From Microbacterium esteraromaticum (lineage in GTDB: Bacteria > Actinomycetota > Actinomycetes > Actinomycetales > Microbacteriaceae), in the NCBI RefSeq assembly GCF_900163815.1, contig NZ_FUKO01000034.1, forward strand, positions 18,670-82,669: a DNA stretch of 64,000 nucleotides, read 5' to 3'. The position numbers and the translations under genes were made by a program. Under the pieces are notes generated by a model that had not been told where the DNA came from, did not search any database, and was given only the letters and a program-made list of their open reading frames with translations. This document shows positions 45,693-56,204 of the stretch, piece after piece. Position 1 is the first letter of the stretch; the number at the start of each line of letters is the position of its first letter.

Positions 45693-45716
45693 CAGGTCCC
45701 GGCCAGGTCCCGGCTC
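45693..45716. repeat. Direct repeat (two tandem CAGGTCCCGGC units), second copy
   Basis: Identical to 42798-42821. It lies 10 bp beyond the IS21 target duplication and before the AbiE genes. Confidence 0.6.
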
Positions 45717-45817
45717 TTGGTAGCCACCGGCAGATCCGTCAGGGGTTTATGTGGGGTTTATGGATGCATTGCCGAAGGCCTCCGTAGTGGGAAGGTACGT
45801 CCCGCCGTCACGAAGCT

Positions 45818-46804
45818 CTAGAGGAGTTCGTGCGCTGCATGGACGCTCGCGACAGCTTCGTCCAGGGAGACCAGGTCTCCGTAGATGAGTTGCTGCGCAG
45901 CGTTGAATCCGACCTCGATCGCTTCCTGGGAAGGATGATCTGAATCGAAGGCGGGGCTGGATGCGTATCCTTTCGCCGGTCGCGGCGTGGACGAGAAATC
46001 CGCGGCTCGGCTTTGCTGGTCGATGTCATCCACGAGACTCTGCTTGTAGTCCGCACCCATCGCTTCGAGCACCCCTGCCACCTGCGGGTTCCGAACAAGA
46101 CGGTAGATGTCATAGAAGTGGCGACCGTGCTTCAAGAGGGCGGCCGTGTCGTCACGGCTTGCCGCATCGTGCACAGCGGCAAGTTTCTCGAAGAGGGTGC
46201 GTTCGGGAGCCAGCACGTTCACCTCGAAGACCGCGAACTCCTCCCACGCCGACTCATCCTCACCCAGCTCAGTGATCGCGTAATCAGCGATGAGGGATCG
46301 ATACCGGTGCGGCGCAGACGGGTGGGTCCCGCCTCGACTACCGAGCTCGAGGAGTACGCCCTCCTTCGAAAACGGATCCTGGGCTGCAGTTGGATACGCG
46401 TAGGTCGCGTAGCGCTTGACGCCTTTCGTCGAGGAACCAACGGCTACCCGATCGTCCTCGAACGAAAGATGACTTCTGACGGCGCTATCGACCGCCTTCA
46501 GGATCTTGTGCCGCGCACTCAATGAGGCCTCGACGGGGAACTCCGCGAGCAGGTCGACGTCTTCCGAGAAGCGTTCCACGATGCCGAACACCCGGCTCAG
46601 GCTCGTCCCTCCCTTGAAAGTGAACGTCACCGGAGCGACTGACCCATCCGGAAGAGCGATCGCCTGTTCCGCGCTGGCAGCTCTCAGCACTTCGGTGACC
46701 CAGAAGTCCTTCTCGACATAGACCGCTGGCATCCCCAGAGCTTCGGCCGTGAGACCAACGAGGGCGTCGAGATCGTCCGAGTTGTCGCGAAGTCGCTCGC
46801 TCAC
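45818..46804 (-). CDS. AbiEii-type nucleotidyltransferase toxin
   Basis: A 328-residue toxin of the type IV AbiE system (DUF1814). The nucleotidyltransferase motif is FKGGTSLSRVFGIVERFSED, with GG at 65-66, S70 and D82/D84; K64 and these residues match the active site. The C-terminal motif FEVNVLAPERTLFEKLAAVH and the later RHFYDIYRLV are also conserved. Members stop growth by modifying tRNA and protect against phage. It overlaps the antitoxin gene by 4 bp. Confidence 0.92.
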   Translation of the reverse strand: MSERLRDNSDDLDALVGLTAEALGMPAVYVEKDFWVTEVLRAASAEQAIALPDGSVAPVTFTFKGGTSLSRVFGIVERFSEDVDLLAEFPVEASLSARHKILKAVDSAVRSHLSFEDDRVAVGSSTKGVKRYATYAYPTAAQDPFSKEGVLLELGSRGGTHPSAPHRYRSLIADYAITELGEDESAWEEFAVFEVNVLAPERTLFEKLAAVHDAASRDDTAALLKHGRHFYDIYRLVRNPQVAGVLEAMGADYKQSLVDDIDQQSRAADFSSTPRPAKGYASSPAFDSDHPSQEAIEVGFNAAQQLIYGDLVSLDEAVASVHAAHELL

Positions 46805-47394
46805 CGGGCTACCAGATCGGCAGCGAGCTCGGCGAACCCCTCCCGCACAGCGGTGTTTCGTTCGCCAGCAACAGCAGCTCGGAGCGCGTCCTCTCGCACT
46901 ACCTTCTTAGCAAGCGCGTCCCGGACTCGCTCAACCAGCGTGCCCCACCCCGCTTCTACATACAGGTCCGGGGCGCGCAGAAGCTCCAGGAGAGCGATCT
47001 CTTTCGCGTTGAGCTTCGTCCGCTCCTTGTTCCGCCGGGCATGCTGCGTCACACCTGCGATCGGATCTGTCGTCCAAAGCGTCGCCAAATGGAAAGACGA
47101 GGGAACTTGGGTCGTCACCCCCCACTCCCGAGCAGCAGAGTACCCAGCGGGACCAGTACCCTCTTCTCCGAGAACTTCCCGGGCGATGTCTTCCACGCGA
47201 GGACGCGTCATGCCGTACCTCGTCTTGGCACCCCGGTAGTACAGGCCCCGACGAACAGGAAGCAACTCGCCGTTCCGCGCAGCTCGCGACGCGGCCTGCC
47301 GCGCGGCGACGGCCGTGCCAGGCAAGTTGCTGACGCGCACGAAGGAACACTCAGGGACACTCCGGATCGCTGCCGCCGGTGACATCATGCTCAT
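46801..47394 (-). CDS. AbiEi-type antitoxin / autorepressor
   Basis: A 197-residue antitoxin. The N-terminal winged-helix region is VAARQAASRAARNGELLPVRRGLYYRG, and the C-terminal domain carries RTKLNAKEIALLELLRAPDL typical of AbiEi. ATG 47394 is chosen; ATGs at 47388 and 47385 are alternatives. A -10-like TAAGCT lies 9 nt before it, so translation may be leaderless. Inverted GTGACA repeats at the start suggest self-repression. Confidence 0.88.
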   Translation of the reverse strand: MSMMSPAAAIRSVPECSFVRVSNLPGTAVAARQAASRAARNGELLPVRRGLYYRGAKTRYGMTRPRVEDIAREVLGEEGTGPAGYSAAREWGVTTQVPSSFHLATLWTTDPIAGVTQHARRNKERTKLNAKEIALLELLRAPDLYVEAGWGTLVERVRDALAKKVVREDALRAAVAGERNTAVREGFAELAADLVAR

Positions 47395-47422
47395 GTCACG
47401 AAAGCTTACCGGGAACGTGACA
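47380..47422. promoter_or_regulatory. AbiE operator with three GTGACA half-sites
   Basis: GTGACAT (47380) and ATGTCAC (47393) form one inverted pair; TGTCACG (47394) and CGTGACA (47416) form another. They overlap the antitoxin start and its likely -10 (TAAGCT). AbiEi proteins bind inverted repeats at their own promoter. Confidence 0.6.
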
Positions 47423-47440
47423 TCAAGACAAGCCACGTCG

Positions 47441-47519
47441 AAGGATCTCGCGGCCCTCACGACGTTGGCGGATCGATGTGGGGAGGTGCATCAGAGCTAC
47501 TCCGACTTCGTGATGCTAT
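47441..47519 (+). pseudogene. Tyrosine integrase internal fragment
   Basis: 79 bp matching 42126-42204 with a few changes; it encodes KDLAALTTLADRCGEVHQSY then SDFVMLC. It has no start and runs straight into an MFS gene tail. Confidence 0.85.
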
Positions 47520-47595
47520 GTTTGCCGTAGGCGCACTTCTCGCTCTGTCCAGCTTCGGTATCGTCGCACTGAACCCGCGCCGACATCTGCGCTGA
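47518..47595 (+). pseudogene. MFS transporter C-terminal tail fragment
   Basis: The last 25 codons, FAVGALLALSSFGIVALNPR then RHLR, closely resemble the end of the MFS protein encoded at 51193-52425 (GAVLALISFSIVALSWRRHL). The rest of the gene is gone, replaced by the integrase fragment. It points toward gadB and ends 134 bp before it. Confidence 0.75.
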
Positions 47596-47729
47596 CAAAA
47601 CACCAACCGCACCATGCGGCGTCCCCTCCGGGAGATTGGCAGACCCAATCGTCTGCACGAATTGTCAGAACTACACTGGAATTGGGTGTTGGCAACCCCG
47701 CCTGCGCTGCACGGTGAAGGAGGAAAATA

Positions 47730-49133
47730 ATGTCGAACACGCAACGCATCACGCGGCACGAGGATGGACTCGACCGGGTCGAGCTCAACCCGATCTTCTC
47801 CAGGCCGGGAGAGGCTACGATGCTGCCGAAGTTTCTCTTCCCCGAGGAGGAATCGCTGCAGGAAACCGCTTATCAGATCGTCCACGACGAGATGATGCTC
47901 GACGGGAATGCCCGACTCAATCTCGCGACTTTCGTCGGCACCTGGATGGACGATCACGCGTCTCGGCTTTATCTCGAAGCCGCCGATAAGAACATGATCG
48001 ACAAGGACGAGTATCCGCAGACGGCAGCCATCGAGACGCGGTGTTGGCGTATGCTCGCCGATCTCTGGCACGCTCCGGACCCCGCCAATAGCATCGGGAC
48101 ATCCACGATCGGCTCGTCCGAAGCATGCATGCTAGGTGGCCTCGCCCTCAAGCGCCGCTGGCAGCATGCGCGCCGCAGTGCTGGAGAACCCACCGAGAAG
48201 CCGAACATCGTGCTCTCCAGCGCGGTGCAGGTGTGCTGGGAGAAATTCTGCAACTACTTCGAGGTCGAACCAAGGTATGTTCCCATCTCCGAGGAACATA
48301 AGGTTCTCGACGGTCACGGCCTCGAGAAGTATGTCGACGAGAACACTATCGGCGTTGTCGCGATCCTGGGCGTTACCTACACAGGGATGTACGAGCCCGT
48401 CGCGGCCATCGCCGCGGCGCTCGATCGCATCCAGGAGGCCACCGGAATCGACGTGCCCATCCACGTTGACGGCGCGTCTGGTGCCATGATCGCTCCCTTC
48501 TTGCAGCCGGATCTGGAATGGGACTTCCGCATCGAGCGCGTCGCCTCGATCAATACATCGGGACACAAGTACGGCCTCGTCTACCCGGGGCTCGGTTGGG
48601 TCGTTTGGCGGGACATCACCGCGCTCCCCGACGACCTGATCTTCCGCGTCAGCTATCTCGGCGGCAACATGCCGACATTCGCTCTGAACTTCTCCCGCCC
48701 CGGCGCGCAGGTCCTCCTGCAGTACTACCTATTCTTGCGACTGGGACGCACAGGTTTCCACGCCGTGCAGCAGTCGACCCAAGACGTTGCGCTGTACCTC
48801 TCGAGCGAGATCGCGAAGATTCCGGCCTTCGAGCTCTGGAACGACGGCTCGGACATCCCCGTATTCGCGTGGCGCCTGCGAGATGGTTACACACAGAACT
48901 GGAATCTGTACCACCTGTCGGAACGGCTCCGCATGAAGGGTTGGCTCGTGCCCGCGTACCCGATGCCGGTCGACCTCGTGGACATCACCGTCCAGCGCAT
49001 CGTCGTCCGCAACGGGTTCAGCCACGACCTCGCCTTCTCGTTCCTCGCAGACCTCCGGGACGCAGTCGCCTACCTCGATGCCCTCGAAGGCCCGCTGCCC
49101 GCAGAAGGCCAACACTCCGGATTCCACCACTGA
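47730..49133 (+). CDS. gadB: Glutamate decarboxylase
   Basis: A 467-residue PLP enzyme that turns glutamate into GABA and uses up a cytoplasmic proton. The PLP lysine is K280 in SINTSGHKYGL; D247 in VPIHVDGAS binds the pyridine nitrogen; GTSTIGSSEACMLGGLALKR is the family signature near 123-142. The C-terminus ends in HSGFHH, and a C-terminal His helps close the active site at high pH in E. coli GadB. The GGAGG site at 47710-47715 precedes the start. It is followed after 27 nt by gadC. Confidence 0.96.
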   Translation: MSNTQRITRHEDGLDRVELNPIFSRPGEATMLPKFLFPEEESLQETAYQIVHDEMMLDGNARLNLATFVGTWMDDHASRLYLEAADKNMIDKDEYPQTAAIETRCWRMLADLWHAPDPANSIGTSTIGSSEACMLGGLALKRRWQHARRSAGEPTEKPNIVLSSAVQVCWEKFCNYFEVEPRYVPISEEHKVLDGHGLEKYVDENTIGVVAILGVTYTGMYEPVAAIAAALDRIQEATGIDVPIHVDGASGAMIAPFLQPDLEWDFRIERVASINTSGHKYGLVYPGLGWVVWRDITALPDDLIFRVSYLGGNMPTFALNFSRPGAQVLLQYYLFLRLGRTGFHAVQQSTQDVALYLSSEIAKIPAFELWNDGSDIPVFAWRLRDGYTQNWNLYHLSERLRMKGWLVPAYPMPVDLVDITVQRIVVRNGFSHDLAFSFLADLRDAVAYLDALEGPLPAEGQHSGFHH

Positions 49134-49160
49134 CCCAGAGCACAAGGAAGGGACGAGCTG

Positions 49161-50744
49161 ATGTCTCACCACGAGTCCGCAGGACCGGACGAGCGCGCGG
49201 ACGGCACTCAGGCCCCTACGGCGGAGCACGTCAAACCTCATCCGTACGGCCGATCGGGTAACCGCCGCCCAAGAAACCACACAGGGCCGGCGATTGGCGC
49301 CCCCGCGGCAGGAGCGACGGCCTACATGTCGGTCGTGCAGCTGTCAATGCTCACGGTGGTAGTGGTGGCGTCGCTGCGATCCCTGCCCGCAATGGCCACC
49401 TATGGCCTGGGCTCCATCACGCTCTTCGTCATCCCCGCGATTCTGTTCCTCGTGCCGACCGCGCTCGTGGCAGCGGAGCTGGCGACGGGGTGGAAAGGCG
49501 GCATCTTCACCTGGGTGCGTGAGGCCTTCGGCGAACGCGCAGGGTTCGTCGCGATCTGGCTCCAGTGGATTCAGAACGTCGTGTGGTATCCCACGCAGAT
49601 CGCCTTCATCGCGGCAAGCTTGTCGTTCGTCGTCGGAAAGCCCGATCTCGCACAGAGCGGGATCTACACCGCCATCGTCATCCTCGTCCTCTACTGGGGA
49701 TCGACTCTCATCACTCTCGCCGGCGGCAACCTCTTCGCCAAAGTCGGCAGCTGGAGCGGGATCTTCGGCACGATCCTCCCCGCGGTTCTCCTGATCGCGC
49801 TCGGAGCGCTCTGGCTGGGCACGGGAGAACATTCCGAGACCTCACTGCAGCCTTCAGCGGTCATACCGCCCTGGACCGGGATCGCCGCGATCGTCCTCGT
49901 GGTCTCGAACGTTCTCGCCTATGCAGGCATGGAAGTCAATGCGGTGCACGCGAACGATCTGAAGAACCCGGGACGCGGCTTTCCCCGATCGATCGCCTTC
50001 GCCACGATCCTCATCCTGGGTGTGTTCATCCTCCCCACAATCGCGATCGCCGTGGCCGTGCCGCAAACCGACCTCGGGGTGACCAACGGCATCAACCTGG
50101 CCTTCCAGACCTTCTTCGACCACTGGGGCATCTCGTGGGGCACACCGGTGATCTCGCTGCTCGTCGCACTCGGTGCTTTCGCCTCGGTGGTGACGTGGAT
50201 TGCCGGGCCCTCACGCGGTCTGCTCGCCGCCGCGCGGACGGGGCTGCTTCCGCCGTTGCTCCAGCGCCGGAACAAGGCAGGGGTGCAGGTGGGCATCCTC
50301 GCGGTGCAAGGAGTGATCGTGACGTTGCTCGCGCTGCTCTTCGTCCTCGTCCCCAATGGCAACACAGCGTTCGTCGCCCTGGTGGACATGGCAGCAGCGC
50401 TCTACCTCATCATGTACATGCTGATGTTCGCCGCCGCGATCCGGCTACGCCGGACGCAGCCGAGGGTTGTTCGTAGCTATCGGACGCCGGTGATGCCCCT
50501 GGTGGCGGGCTTGGGTTTCGTCTCCTGCGCCGCAGCCTTCATTCTCGCCTTTATCCGCCCTACCGGGTTCTCTGGGCTCTCCGATGTCACGTATCCCCTG
50601 GTCGTCGCGGTCATCGTGCTCCTGCTGGGCGGCCCTCCGCTGCTCTTTTACGCCATGCGACGCCCGGCCTGGGACCGTCGGAGCGCAGCGGAGAAATCGA
50701 GCTCCGACATCGTTCTCGTGAATCCGATACGTCACGAGGACTGA
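49161..50744 (+). CDS. gadC: Glutamate/GABA antiporter
   Basis: A 527-residue APC-superfamily membrane protein with about 12 helices from residue 50 on. Family segments include ATGWKGGIFTWVREAFGERA (TM3 region), IVLVVSNVLAYAGMEVNAVH and GPSRGLLAAARTGLLPPLLQ. It swaps external glutamate for internal GABA, so with gadB it exports protons. The C-terminal tail (ending RHED) may be the plug that closes the channel at neutral pH. The 450 bp after it (50745-51192) hold no gene I can support. Confidence 0.95.
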   Translation: MSHHESAGPDERADGTQAPTAEHVKPHPYGRSGNRRPRNHTGPAIGAPAAGATAYMSVVQLSMLTVVVVASLRSLPAMATYGLGSITLFVIPAILFLVPTALVAAELATGWKGGIFTWVREAFGERAGFVAIWLQWIQNVVWYPTQIAFIAASLSFVVGKPDLAQSGIYTAIVILVLYWGSTLITLAGGNLFAKVGSWSGIFGTILPAVLLIALGALWLGTGEHSETSLQPSAVIPPWTGIAAIVLVVSNVLAYAGMEVNAVHANDLKNPGRGFPRSIAFATILILGVFILPTIAIAVAVPQTDLGVTNGINLAFQTFFDHWGISWGTPVISLLVALGAFASVVTWIAGPSRGLLAAARTGLLPPLLQRRNKAGVQVGILAVQGVIVTLLALLFVLVPNGNTAFVALVDMAAALYLIMYMLMFAAAIRLRRTQPRVVRSYRTPVMPLVAGLGFVSCAAAFILAFIRPTGFSGLSDVTYPLVVAVIVLLLGGPPLLFYAMRRPAWDRRSAAEKSSSDIVLVNPIRHED

Positions 50745-51192
50745 ACTCCTACGGGCGCCGCATGATGACATAGCCCACTGCCGACGACGGACTCCGTGTC
50801 GCGGGAGACTGTCGACGACGATTCGGGCGAGTCCTCCATATCTTGGATGCAGCATGGCGATGTCCATCCGCATACTTCCTGAGGAAAAGCGACGCGCGCG
50901 ATCTCAGTATCCTCAATGTCGCGAGGACACTCGCGATCGGACCGCTCATGGCTGCCATACTGATCGACCTGTCGCGATACGCGGTGAACCTGATCTTTCG
51001 CACGGCCGTGCGGAGGCGCGATCACAGGCGCCCGGGGCGCAGACGTCACCATGCCACTCCCGCTGCACCTCGACTGCATGGCGTCCTTGACGGCGACCGG
51101 CCCGCGGGGATCGCAAGCAGCTCGGAGCCTGGCGGCTGCCTCCGGAGCAACCGCGCTGCCAGTCCCATCGGACGGCGATGCCCGGCGACGCG

Positions 51193-52425
51193 CTACGGAA
51201 GGTGCCTGCGCCAGCTCAGAGCGACGATGCTGAAACTGATGAGCGCAAGAACCGCGCCGATGACGAACATGACCGTGTACGGGAGCCACGCACCCACTAG
51301 CGCAAGAACGGCCGGGATGAAGAATCCGATGTAGGTCAGCGAGTAGTACACGGCCGTGAGCCCCGCGAGATCGTCGGGGCCGGCGATACGCTGGATCTCG
51401 CGGAGACCACCAACGAGCAAGAGTCCATACGCAGCCCCGAGCGCGGCAGCGGCGACGACGACCCACGCCAACGAGTCGAGACCGACCGCGACGGCCGCCA
51501 GCACCATCCCCACGACGGTGACTGCGAGCGCCAAGCCGACACCGCGGGCCGAGCCGGGGTCATCGAAGCGGCCCGCAATCCGCTGCGCGCCGACGCCGCA
51601 TCCTAGTGCGATCACACACAGGAGCCCGCTCATCGCGATCTCCAAGCCCGGAGCCTTCGACATCATCAGGCCAGGCAGTATCGCGTAGGCACTGGCCGCT
51701 GTGCCGAAGACCCAGGGCGCCATGGGCACGACGACGAAAAGGAAGCGACGATGCACAGCGGACGGAATCTTCAAGTCCTCGAGTAACGGCCGACCGTCAT
51801 CACTTGTCCGCCTACTCTCCGGCACCCGCCACAGCAGCGAGAATGATGCGATGGCTAGCACGATGTGCACGAAGTATGGGCTCTGCTGCGGTGCGGGCCC
51901 GAATTGCGCGAGCGCCGCAGCAACCCCCGCGCCCAGGGCAAAGCCCGCTGTGAGGGCGAGCGCCGCGCGCCCTGCGCCGCTCCCTTCCCGGGCTCCGGTG
52001 TCGAACGGCGCCTGCGACAGCTCCTTCACCCAGGCAGTCCCCACCGCCATAACCAACCCCAGCGCCACACCCGAGAGAACTCGCCCGGCGAACAACACGG
52101 TCGGCGATGAAGCGCCCAGCGCGAGCAGAACGCTCCCAGCGACAGCGACGAGCGGAGCAGGAAGGAAGAACGGCCGGCGTCCGAATCGGTCGGAGAGAGG
52201 GCCTCCGAGGATCAGAGCGGGCACGATACCGAGAACGTACGCACCGAGCAGAACGTCGAGCACGAGAGGCGTCATCTCGTCCTCCTGTCGGTACATCACC
52301 AGCAGGGGGGTGAATTCGTTACCACCCCACGCGACCGCGAAGAGCGCCGCGCACACGGCCATCCAGGGGCGGATGCGGTGCCGAGGACCCGCATCCGGGA
52401 TCGGGAGGGAGTCCGTGATACTCAT
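51193..52425 (-). CDS. MFS transporter
   Basis: A 410-residue permease with 12 predicted helices. The MFS loop motif GGPLSDRFGRRPFFLP is near 74-89, and the second half has a weaker repeat. Drug or small-molecule export is usual for this group, but the substrate is unknown. It overlaps the GntR gene by 4 bp (ATGA at 52422-52425), so it is probably controlled by that regulator. A fragment of a close relative sits upstream of gadB. Confidence 0.9.
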   Translation of the reverse strand: MSITDSLPIPDAGPRHRIRPWMAVCAALFAVAWGGNEFTPLLVMYRQEDEMTPLVLDVLLGAYVLGIVPALILGGPLSDRFGRRPFFLPAPLVAVAGSVLLALGASSPTVLFAGRVLSGVALGLVMAVGTAWVKELSQAPFDTGAREGSGAGRAALALTAGFALGAGVAAALAQFGPAPQQSPYFVHIVLAIASFSLLWRVPESRRTSDDGRPLLEDLKIPSAVHRRFLFVVVPMAPWVFGTAASAYAILPGLMMSKAPGLEIAMSGLLCVIALGCGVGAQRIAGRFDDPGSARGVGLALAVTVVGMVLAAVAVGLDSLAWVVVAAAALGAAYGLLLVGGLREIQRIAGPDDLAGLTAVYYSLTYIGFFIPAVLALVGAWLPYTVMFVIGAVLALISFSIVALSWRRHLP

Positions 52426-53078
52426 GGCAACAGCTCCCGATGTGTACGCCGGATGTGAGATTCGAGCGCGATTCGGAATGCGTCGCTATGCGCACCATCG
52501 ATCAGCCGCGCGAGCTCGGTGTGGTCGTCGAGGACCCCCTCGAGGCGGTCCGCGCGCTTCCACAGCGATCGCGCCGTCATCCGCCTCTGCCGATCGCTCA
52601 ACGACGCGAAAAAGTCCGATAGCAGACGGTTTCCGCCGGCATCGACGACCGCAGCGTGAAAGTCCGCGTCCAGGACCGCGAAGCCGTGAAGGTCTTCCCG
52701 CGCAGCGGCATCACGCTGCCCCCCGAGGATCGTCTGCAGTCGCTCGACAAGTTCGGAACGCAGCCGGGCATCGCCCGAGACCCGGGAGACGGCATCCGAC
52801 TCGAGGAGAACGCGCGCCCGCACGATCTCCTCGCGTTCGTGTGGCCTCACCTCAACGACGAACGCACCGCGCTTGGGGTACAAACGCAACCACCCCTCGC
52901 CCTGCAGTCGCAGGAACGCCTCACGCACCGGAGTGCGACTCATACCAAGCTCGTTGGCCACCATCCCCTCGCTGATCATGCTTCCCCCAAGTAACGCGCC
53001 ATCCAAGATCTGGGCACGCAAATGGTGGTAGGCAACCTCGGACGCGGATGCATGGCTAGCGGCACCAGATTCGGTCAC
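52422..53078 (-). CDS. GntR-family regulator, FadR/FCD subgroup
   Basis: A 218-residue regulator. The winged helix spans about 12-80, with MVANELGMSRTPVREAFLRL as recognition part and GWLRLYPKRGAFV as the wing. The FCD ligand domain has D113-type metal ligands in LDADFHAAVVDAGGNRLL and two later His (DDHTELARLIDGAH). It is coupled to the MFS gene, which it likely represses. A paralogue with the same wing (YPKRGA) is encoded at 61244-61912. Confidence 0.9.
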   Translation of the reverse strand: MTESGAASHASASEVAYHHLRAQILDGALLGGSMISEGMVANELGMSRTPVREAFLRLQGEGWLRLYPKRGAFVVEVRPHEREEIVRARVLLESDAVSRVSGDARLRSELVERLQTILGGQRDAAAREDLHGFAVLDADFHAAVVDAGGNRLLSDFFASLSDRQRRMTARSLWKRADRLEGVLDDHTELARLIDGAHSDAFRIALESHIRRTHRELLP

Positions 53079-53359
53079 GCTTGCCCCCCCTTGTTTCTGA
53101 ATACAACATAGATACTAGTCGCATACTCTACAAAAGACAACAAGAGAATGGCGGGGTGTTTTTACGGCGCGGCCTGAGCCGCGAAGCGCCACGCCGACAC
53201 GATCACTTGAGACAAGCTTGCGGGCCGTTCCGCGCAGCATCCGGCCATCGTGCCGACAGTCGCCGTAGGCGGCGAGGATCGCCGGGCGCCGCAGGCCCCC
53301 TTCCTTCCTTAATCCGCCCGACGCTTTGAGCGTGCCTGTCATTCGCGTAGAGTGCACAC

Positions 53360-53641
53360 ATGAGCGAGACCCCCTCGTCGATGATTAGAGCCGAGATCGT
53401 CATCAACGGCGGTAGTGCGTTCTTGGCGCAAGGGCAGGATGTGCATGACCTGAAGCGAAACATTGAAGCCGCCGCTTCAAGCGGCGGCACTTTTGTCGAC
53501 TTCATAGTTGAAGGCAACCGCTCAGTCAGTGCTCTCATCACTTCGACAAGCAGCGTCACAATCTCCATCACGACCGTGCTTTACGCTGCTCATGGCACAG
53601 GTGATGACAAAAGCCCCTTTGGGGGGTTCTACAACCTCTAA
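53360..53641 (+). CDS. Small hypothetical protein, 93 aa
   Basis: An unrecognised protein: IRAEIVINGGSAFLAQGQDV, a middle VDFIVEGNRSVSALI, and a hydrophobic Ser/Thr-rich end. A promoter-like pair TTGAGC (53326) and TAGAGT (16 nt spacer) ends 6 nt before the ATG, which suggests a leaderless transcript. Between 53642 and 54031 there is no clear gene; a minus-strand frame of about 60 codons near 53690-53850 (WRTAWTWQHRMAPDDG) is only a weak candidate. Confidence 0.55.
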   Translation: MSETPSSMIRAEIVINGGSAFLAQGQDVHDLKRNIEAAASSGGTFVDFIVEGNRSVSALITSTSSVTISITTVLYAAHGTGDDKSPFGGFYNL

Positions 53642-54031
53642 GTCCGCATCCTCGAGTAACCTCGCACAGGAACTAGCGCATGTCTGGTAAGTGCTTAATG
53701 TAGACGGTGACAGCGCGCAAGATGATGATGACACGCCATCCGCCGCAGCCGTGAGTCTCGCGAAGCACCTTCTCCCTCGTGCCGTCGTCCGGTGCCATCC
53801 GGTGCTGCCACGTCCACGCCGTCCGCCACGGCCCGCTCGTCTCAGGCGGATCCACCGCCATGTCAGGCACGCTCCTCACGGCAGGATGGGGCGGGCCCTA
53901 GTTCGCGTTCCAGCGCCTACTCCTCGAAGTGGGGCAGCCGCATCTTGGCGCCACACGAAGTGGCGCCGAGCTTCGCCCCGGCTATGTCGACCGACGGTCT
54001 CTCGCTCAGCGAAGGCCGTCCTGCACAGACG

Positions 54032-55686
<1,655 letters not shown>

Positions 55687-55708
55687 ATCATGAGCCTACC
55701 GCTAATAG

Positions 55709-55723
55709 TTTGTTATTCACAAA
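55709..55723. promoter_or_regulatory. Candidate MarR operator
   Basis: TTTGT and ACAAA flank a 5-nt spacer, 23 bp before the marR start and touching a -10-like TATTAG on the minus strand. Confidence 0.45.
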
Positions 55724-55881
55724 TGCTTTGCGGTACCAGCAGCGAGAATCGAGGTCTTGCACCCTGTAGATCTTCGCGGCTCACCCGACAAGGGCGTGGA
55801 GTGCGGGTCGAAGCCGGGGAATTGAAGCACACGGCGATAGCACCGCACGACTATGGCTGTGAGCAGTAATCAAGAAATCGA

Positions 55882-55894
55882 TTTCATAATGAAA
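55882..55894. promoter_or_regulatory. Perfect 13-bp palindrome upstream of the PLP/ABC operon
   Basis: TTTCAT-A-ATGAAA. It is followed by a small stem-loop (AGCGTG/CACGCT, 55898-55916) and a TATAGA that could be a -10. It is a possible operator and promoter for the operon starting at 56205. Confidence 0.4.
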
Positions 55895-55959
55895 AAGAGC
55901 GTGCTAGCATCACGCTTATAGAGCCTCGCGCTCTCCCGAACTTTCGATGGAGACGACGT

Positions 55960-56040
55960 ATGTACGGTGCGCACGGTGAGAAGCGCCAGCGCCGCAACGG
56001 CCGCATCGGCGGATCATCGCTGCGCTCGGCGGGGCTGTAG
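55960..56040 (+). CDS. Possible leader peptide, 26 aa
   Basis: ATG at 55960 has a well-spaced GGAG and opens a 26-codon frame (MYGAHGEKRQRRNGRIGGSS, then LRSAGL). It lies in the 5' leader of the PLP-enzyme/ABC operon, 164 nt before the main start. The Arg-rich RQRRNGR could sense translation, but no clear attenuator was found. It may be chance. Confidence 0.35.
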   Translation: MYGAHGEKRQRRNGRIGGSSLRSAGL

Positions 56041-56204
56041 CCCAGGGACCTTTCGCCCGACGCGATTTGGCCCAGTCGTCGCCGATACTCGGTGCACCGT
56101 CGCCGTACCATCCATCCTGTTCTGAGGTGGCGCTTTCTCGACCGGCTGTCGAGCGCCTGGCTATACCCGCGCCATCTCGTAATTCTCTATCCGGAGCGCG
56201 ATTA

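Noticed and set aside
50745..51192. Possible gene remnant between gadC and the MFS gene
   Set aside because: Several short frames exist on both strands, but none shows a recognisable motif or a ribosome site.
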